A stretch of 45,134 nucleotides of DNA, from assembly GCA_003245835.1 (NCBI GenBank), contig QKCC01000193.1, forward strand, positions 1 through 45,134, written 5' to 3'. The position numbers were made by a program, and so were the translations under genes. Numbering within the stretch: position 1 is the first letter of the stretch; the number at the start of each line of letters is the position of its first letter. Under the pieces are notes generated by a model. The model saw only the letters and a list, made by a program, of their open reading frames with translations, made no database searches and was not told where the DNA came from. This DNA comes from Spirochaetales bacterium. Lineage in GTDB: Bacteria > Spirochaetota > Spirochaetia > UBA9216. Below are positions 40,975-45,134 of this stretch, in pieces.

Positions 40975-43085
40975 CGGTCTTCCCACCTTACTGTAAAGCG
41001 TTTGCGGCATACAGCACGAAGACCGCAGCCGCCGCACCTGTCTTCGGCAGTATAATCACCGCCGGTACAGTCAGCCGCCATCCGGTTTATCTGCCGCAGC
41101 GTCAGTTCACACAGCTGTTCGGCATCCTCATCGCTTAAAACACCGCCTGCCCCCGAAACGGGAAAATGCTGAGCACCGCTGATGCTGTAGTAGGACGTCC
41201 CGGCAACTTTATACCCGGCCTCCCGCGCGAGCAGAATATAGAAGGGAAGCTGGTAACCGGTCTCCGGCGTATCAAGATTTCCGGAAGAATCCTTGTTGAT
41301 AAACTTTTCGCGGGTTTTCTTCTTCCACGATTTTTTATAATCAACAATTACAGCCCCGTCGGGACCTTCAGACATACGGTCGACCTTGCCGACCGCTTTT
41401 ATGCCGATACCGGCCTCTGAGTCAACAGGAAAGGAAAACCACTCTTCAAGCCTGACCGGCCTCATTCCGTCGCAGAGCGCCGCTTCAGCCTCGGGAAGCC
41501 GCTGCAGCAGCTGAACAGCCTTCCGTCTGAACGATTCCCATGCCGGACCGAAAAAATAATTTCCCTTCTTTTCCCAGCTGTCAAAAACAGCTGCTGCTGA
41601 ATTTTCGATGAGCAGCCTGTAATGTTCCCCGCGGCCTGAAAACCGGAAGGCCTCGCCCGACTCCCTTATCCGGCTGAAAAAATCGAACAGTATATCATGC
41701 AGTACTGTTCCGGCAGTCCAGGGGTCTTCCGGGTACAGTATGTAAGCATCTTCCCGGACAGAGAGGATGTCCGTAATCAGAAAACTGAAACGGCAGGCTG
41801 ACCACCTGTTTAGCGTTGTTGCCGATACTGTCAGCCGTCCGTCATCACCCGAAACCTGAGGAATAAGCCGCGCAGATGCAAAGTCTGACGGAAAGCTTTC
41901 ATCTGAAGCATCAAAACCCTTCGGCGTCATGAAGGTGTCCAGAGCGTAGCCGAAGCCTTCACACTGAACAGCGCTGATGGCGGGCAGCGGCTCGGCTGCA
42001 GACGCACGGAAGCCTGCACTGCAGGCTTTATTCCACCAGAGATTCTCGGCCTGGACAGGAGAGACTTCCGCCTGTTCGCCCGCGTCCCGGAAACTGACTC
42101 TGTCGATTCGGCCGTTTTCAATAAAAACTCCGGGAGCAAGGGCAGCGCCGCTGGGGGTATCGGCCGAACATGACATTCTGACGTCCTTTCCGGAAAAACT
42201 GTAGATCCTCAAAAAGTCATCGGTCATATTCAGCTCTGTCGAATTGAGGTTCCGGCGCTGAAGGTCGGTCAGAAAAGGAAAAGCTGATGAGACTATGGCC
42301 GAACTTTCATGCGAAAGACCTATTATAAAATGACGCTCGGGATTGATCAGGGCCGAAACCCTGTAGGGGTAAACTGAAATCCCCGGCGCATCCTGGCGTC
42401 TGACATAAATTTTTTCCTTAAGCAGCTCAATCCACAGCCCCAGCGGGTCAGGGATTCTGACATTTACAAGCTGTTTTTCAGCATCGCAGAGCGAGGACAG
42501 GACCTCGCGGGTCCGCTGAAAAACCTTCTCGCAGTCGGCGTCCCAAATTTCTGCATCCGTTTCAAGATATGTGCTGACGAAAATCTGTAATTCTTTTGAA
42601 AGCTCCGCAAAGCTGCTGCTGCCGCAGATTTTTCCGATCCGTATTTTAAGCCCTGTATAAAAACTGTAAAGGCTGCCGCCGGAAACCTTCAGCCGTTTCG
42701 CCCATTCATCTCCGGAAGGCCTATCGGAAGTATTTTTAATACAGCGGTTTTCTATTCCGAAACGGACTAGGGACGCTGCTGCTTCTGCATTCTTCCATAT
42801 AAAGGCCCTGAACATCAGCAAATTCTTCATCGACGAAAGACTGAAGCCCGACATTCGGCAGGCCCTGACAAGTTCAGGCAGTCTCCCGGCCGGGTGTTCC
42901 GAAAGGGGTTTCCCGCTGCGGCAGTTAAGCGGTATTCCGCGGGTTCGCGCTCTTGAAAGCAGAATTTGGGTAACTGATTCATCAGCCGATGTGACGGCAA
43001 TATCCGACTGCCCGCATCCCGACGCAAGAAGTTCCGCCGCCTCGCTCAATACCGCATCGACTTCCGCGACGGAATTCTCAAACAT
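40971..43085 (-). CDS. addB: AddB-type nuclease subunit, large C-terminal part
   Basis: 704 residues in a different frame from the N-terminal part. The C-terminal nuclease core is seen in VGKVDRMSEGPDGAVIVDYKKSWKK (Asp and Asp-x-Lys). The iron-sulfur cysteines of AddB are present: one in NRWSACRFSFLI and three in CGGCGLRAVC at the end. The Met at 43085 lies in the middle of what reads as continuous homologous sequence (AEEKFPQFRMFENSVAEVD), so it is probably not a natural N-terminus. It forms the AddAB complex with the coupled addA. The upstream 207 codons are joined by correcting one base near 43114-43116. Confidence 0.82.
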   Translation of the reverse strand: MFENSVAEVDAVLSEAAELLASGCGQSDIAVTSADESVTQILLSRARTRGIPLNCRSGKPLSEHPAGRLPELVRACRMSGFSLSSMKNLLMFRAFIWKNAEAAASLVRFGIENRCIKNTSDRPSGDEWAKRLKVSGGSLYSFYTGLKIRIGKICGSSSFAELSKELQIFVSTYLETDAEIWDADCEKVFQRTREVLSSLCDAEKQLVNVRIPDPLGLWIELLKEKIYVRRQDAPGISVYPYRVSALINPERHFIIGLSHESSAIVSSAFPFLTDLQRRNLNSTELNMTDDFLRIYSFSGKDVRMSCSADTPSGAALAPGVFIENGRIDRVSFRDAGEQAEVSPVQAENLWWNKACSAGFRASAAEPLPAISAVQCEGFGYALDTFMTPKGFDASDESFPSDFASARLIPQVSGDDGRLTVSATTLNRWSACRFSFLITDILSVREDAYILYPEDPWTAGTVLHDILFDFFSRIRESGEAFRFSGRGEHYRLLIENSAAAVFDSWEKKGNYFFGPAWESFRRKAVQLLQRLPEAEAALCDGMRPVRLEEWFSFPVDSEAGIGIKAVGKVDRMSEGPDGAVIVDYKKSWKKKTREKFINKDSSGNLDTPETGYQLPFYILLAREAGYKVAGTSYYSISGAQHFPVSGAGGVLSDEDAEQLCELTLRQINRMAADCTGGDYTAEDRCGGCGLRAVCRKRFTVRWEDR

Positions 43086-43701
43086 TCGGAACTGTGGAAA
43101 TTTCTCCTCCGCAGGGAATAAAGCTGCAGCCGGCAGCGGTTAAAAGGTCTCTGTATTCACCGAAATCCTCTATAATCTCCGGTCCGATGATATAATAATC
43201 ACGATCGAGCCGTCCCAAATCGGGTTTTTCCCACGAAGGCTCGAAAAAGCCGTTTGCATCGAGAAACCCGGTGTATTCATGGTAAAGCTTTATATAATCC
43301 GCCTTCAGTTCCGAATCAAAGCCCGGATTTTCGTCAAGGACTCTGACGAGCATGTCCAGTTCAGGAAGTATCCTCAATACCGTATCGGAAAAGGTACCTG
43401 TGTGGCCGCGGTATTCATCAGGAATCAGCCGTCTGAACATCGGATTCGTACTGTTCCTTTCCGTAACATCACCGGCAAAAATCCTCCGCAGCACAGAGTT
43501 GACAGGCTTGTCGGCACGGTTATGGAGGGTAATATTTTCCTTGAATTTGTCCCATGATAAAAAGCGCTCGTTGCGGACAGCCCTGCAGCCGCCCGATTTC
43601 AGCAGCTCCCTCCGGCGTCCAGAGGCCGCCGCTTCAGACGGAAAAACAAAAACTGAATTGCTGTTTATTCTATCTGTTATTAAATCTGAAATTGATTTCA
43701 T
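43078..43701 (-). CDS. addB: AddB-type protein, N-terminal part separated by frameshift
   Basis: 207 residues that match the start of AddB/RexB-like proteins only by position and pattern (DLITDRINSNSVFVFPSEAAA, then YYIIGPEIIEDFGEY). The frame stops at 43078 after GCSFIPCGGEISTVPNV. If the CCC at 43114-43116 (minus strand) were CC, the reading would run FIPAEEKFPQFRMFENS straight into the downstream frame. Either a sequencing indel or a true disruption explains this. The ATG at 43701 is preferred over 43749. TATACT lies eight bases upstream and there is no ribosome site. Confidence 0.7.
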   Translation of the reverse strand: MKSISDLITDRINSNSVFVFPSEAAASGRRRELLKSGGCRAVRNERFLSWDKFKENITLHNRADKPVNSVLRRIFAGDVTERNSTNPMFRRLIPDEYRGHTGTFSDTVLRILPELDMLVRVLDENPGFDSELKADYIKLYHEYTGFLDANGFFEPSWEKPDLGRLDRDYYIIGPEIIEDFGEYRDLLTAAGCSFIPCGGEISTVPNV

Positions 43702-43709
43702 CCCGCACC

Positions 43710-43715
43710 AGTATA
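43710..43715 (-). promoter_or_regulatory. -10 box close to the addB start
   Basis: TATACT (43715-43710, minus strand) is eight bases before the ATG at 43701. No convincing -35 is visible, so this is tentative. It would again give a nearly leaderless message. Confidence 0.35.
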
Positions 43716-43728
43716 CACCAAAACATGC

Positions 43729-43757
43729 TTGACTACACAGTCTAATCAAGTTTTAAT
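43729..43757 (+). promoter_or_regulatory. Promoter of the cyclase-like gene, leaderless geometry
   Basis: TTGACT (43729-43734, 5 of 6), 17-bp spacer, TTTAAT (43752-43757, 5 of 6), then six bases (AATAAG) to the ATG at 43764. Confidence 0.65.
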
Positions 43758-43763
43758 AATAAG

Positions 43764-44696
43764 ATGAGGGTTCCTAACGCCATATTGAGCAGTTGTGAAA
43801 AGGCACTTTCCCAGTCCATGGACAACCGTACCATGATAATGCTCGCAAGGCGTCTTTTACCGGGTTATGATCTGCATGAACGAACAGGAATCCCTTCAAG
43901 CGTCGCAATTCCGAACCAGAATGCCGCAAGGCAGATTATAAGAGATATAGACCGCTGCCAGATGTTTCTTGATTTTGTTCTGCTTCTGATTGATTTCAGT
44001 GATCAGGGAAAGGGAATTGCCGGACGGAAGATCTCGATACCCTACCTCAGACAGATTCTGAACGGCGTTTACAAAATGGGTTATATCTACGACCACAGCA
44101 ACAGACTTTTTGTCGAAAACCCGTCGGAAAGAAAAACCCGAAATTGGGGAACTCTTAAGGATAATATCGAATACACAATCGCCTTTTTACGAATCGATAT
44201 TGTCGGAAACACAAAGATGGTCCGTAAATACTCCAGGGCAGAGATTGAAAAAGCATATGAAACGATGCGTGACCTGTTTATCAATTCCGTAGAAAAAAGA
44301 AACGGAAGAGTATGGAGCTGGGACGGTGACGGCGGGCTCGCAGCATTCTGCTTCGGCAACATGAACGAAAGCGCGGCTCTGAGCGCGATGGACCTGCTGC
44401 ACGAGCTGTTTATCTACAACCATTCATTCTGTCCTATCGAGACCGGTCTGCAGGTAAGGATCGCGGTGCACAGCGGACCCTTTGAATACACCTCCAGCAA
44501 TGAGGAGCTCCAGAACTCCGAAACGGTTAAAAAGGTTAATGAAATAGAGCATAAACATACAAAAACAGATCACATATCTGTGAGCAGGGTTGTTCAGGTC
44601 ATGCTTGATACGCTGACCTCAAAACAGTTCACTGAATTTACCTCTTCAGACAGGAGAGCATACTACGAATACTCGGTGGGGTTCGCCTGTGATTAA
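43764..44696 (+). CDS. Divergent class III nucleotide-cyclase homologue
   Basis: 310 residues. An N-terminal helical region (about 1-125) of unknown type precedes a cyclase-like domain (about 135-300). Both metal-binding Asp positions are recognisable: FLRIDIVGNTKMV and WSWDGDGGLAAFCF. The region that should carry the Asn and Arg transition-state pair reads KKVNEIEHKHTKTDHISVSRV, without the usual NLAARL motif, and the adenine-selecting Lys position is altered. It may be inactive, have different specificity, or be regulatory; this cannot be settled from sequence. Transcription probably starts at the ATG. The next gene overlaps its end by eight bases. Confidence 0.75.
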   Translation: MRVPNAILSSCEKALSQSMDNRTMIMLARRLLPGYDLHERTGIPSSVAIPNQNAARQIIRDIDRCQMFLDFVLLLIDFSDQGKGIAGRKISIPYLRQILNGVYKMGYIYDHSNRLFVENPSERKTRNWGTLKDNIEYTIAFLRIDIVGNTKMVRKYSRAEIEKAYETMRDLFINSVEKRNGRVWSWDGDGGLAAFCFGNMNESAALSAMDLLHELFIYNHSFCPIETGLQVRIAVHSGPFEYTSSNEELQNSETVKKVNEIEHKHTKTDHISVSRVVQVMLDTLTSKQFTEFTSSDRRAYYEYSVGFACD

Positions 44697-45134
44697 CAGA
44701 GTCATCATTTTTTCGGACGCCAAAACACCGCTGAAGGGATTCGAACCAATATCAAAATCGTCCAAATGGGAAATATCAGCGCTTCCCTGTTCGGCACTTA
44801 GAAAAGAGATGCGGAATCCTGACGAGAACAGCCTGTATGTTCTGGACTATGCCTCGGTCCCAGATTCCGACAAGGCGAAAGACCTGAAATACATTCTGAA
44901 AAAAGATGACTTCCTGCGGGCAGTTGCAGACAGGAAGAAAGAGATAAACGATCCGGCTGAACTGCTTATGAACTTCTGTGACTATTTCGGCTCCGGCCTG
45001 CTTAAAGAGGGGATCAAACCGGCCCGAATCAGTAAATTCGAAGACTGGCTCTACAGTGAAAACCCCGGCAGTTCAGAAACAGCATCCGGTCCGCTTCCCG
45101 AAGGATGCCCGGAAACCCCGCAAGCGGACAGCAG
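44689..45134 (+). CDS. Unknown protein coupled to the cyclase homologue, cut by window end
   Basis: A frame with no stop from the GTG at 44689 to the window end (148 codons). The sequence is soluble, charged and rich in Asp, Lys and Glu (VINRVIIFSDAKTPLKGFEP at the start, ILKKDDFLRAV near the middle). I do not recognise the family. The start overlaps the cyclase-homologue stop by eight bases, so the two are likely translated together and may act together. The frame becomes Pro/Ser/Glu-rich at the cut end, suggesting a linker before another domain. Confidence 0.65.
   Translation, partial: MINRVIIFSDAKTPLKGFEPISKSSKWEISALPCSALRKEMRNPDENSLYVLDYASVPDSDKAKDLKYILKKDDFLRAVADRKKEINDPAELLMNFCDYFGSGLLKEGIKPARISKFEDWLYSENPGSSETASGPLPEGCPETPQADS

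Noticed and set aside
43078-43100. Programmed +1 frameshift of the RF2 (prfB) type in addB at GTT TGA
   Set aside because: The GGAGGAG upstream is about 20 bases from the shift codon instead of about 3, and a one-base change at CCC upstream restores a better protein match.
1-45134. CRISPR arrays, tRNA or rRNA genes, insertion sequences, phage genes
   Set aside because: Read for direct repeats with regular spacing, cloverleaf segments, transposase motifs and integrases; none found.

Overview
The window looks like a chromosomal segment of a free-living, anaerobic or microaerophilic spirochaete (Spirochaetales-like). Grounds: periplasmic binding proteins whose signal peptides end in FASGQQE / FAGGAQEG with no lipobox, KorAB-type 2-oxoacid:ferredoxin oxidoreductase, reverse rubrerythrin with PerR, AddAB-type recombination nuclease, several class III cyclases and HD-GYP proteins, and a membrane-anchored HEAT-repeat protein beside a cyclase. 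The assignment is inference; no rRNA or tRNA gene is present. I found no mobile element, CRISPR array or phage gene.

Layout. 1-2467 (-): truncated amidase and an orphan HisKA_2 histidine kinase. 2762-5625 (+): complete DctPQM TRAP transporter. 5833-7590 (+): iron-type alcohol dehydrogenase plus MerR regulator behind a MerR-type promoter with a 19-bp spacer. 7577-10777 (-): large 7TM / pseudo-kinase / receiver / adenylate cyclase. 10862-12559 (+): phosphoribosyltransferase with terminator, then a peroxide-defence unit (reverse rubrerythrin, perR) with tandem PerR boxes. 12645-17500 (+): BMP-type nucleoside-like ABC importer (binding protein, double ATPase, two permeases). 17510-18954 (-): LUD-domain protein with a membrane LuxR-type regulator. 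19015-23186 (+): GAF-PAS-adenylate cyclase and membrane HEAT-repeat protein. 23196-23642 (-): EIIA-Ntr. 23732-34730 (-): moxR, DUF58, transglutaminase-TPR fusion, GAF/HD-GYP, ATPase/cNMP-binding protein and PAS/HD-GYP, mostly overlapping. 34838-37517 (-): korAB. 37648-43701 (-): addA and an addB interrupted by an apparent frameshift. 43764-45134 (+): cyclase-like protein and an overlapping unknown gene running off the end.

How the parts work together. The unifying theme is nucleotide second messengers: two full class III adenylate cyclases, one divergent cyclase, one cyclic-nucleotide-binding effector fused to an RsbW-like ATPase, and two c-di-GMP-phosphodiesterase-type HD-GYP proteins. The cNMP-binding effector is translationally coupled to an HD-GYP gene, which in turn overlaps a MoxR/DUF58/transglutaminase envelope module. 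That arrangement is the best candidate here for a poorly described system. Metabolic genes (carboxylate TRAP import, Fe-ADH, KorAB, LUD protein, purine salvage) fit fermentative growth on organic acids and nucleosides.

Two coding regions (DUF58 and addB) each need a one-base correction at a base run to be intact. Several genes with no Shine-Dalgarno have a -10 box 6 to 8 bases before the start codon, which suggests leaderless transcripts.
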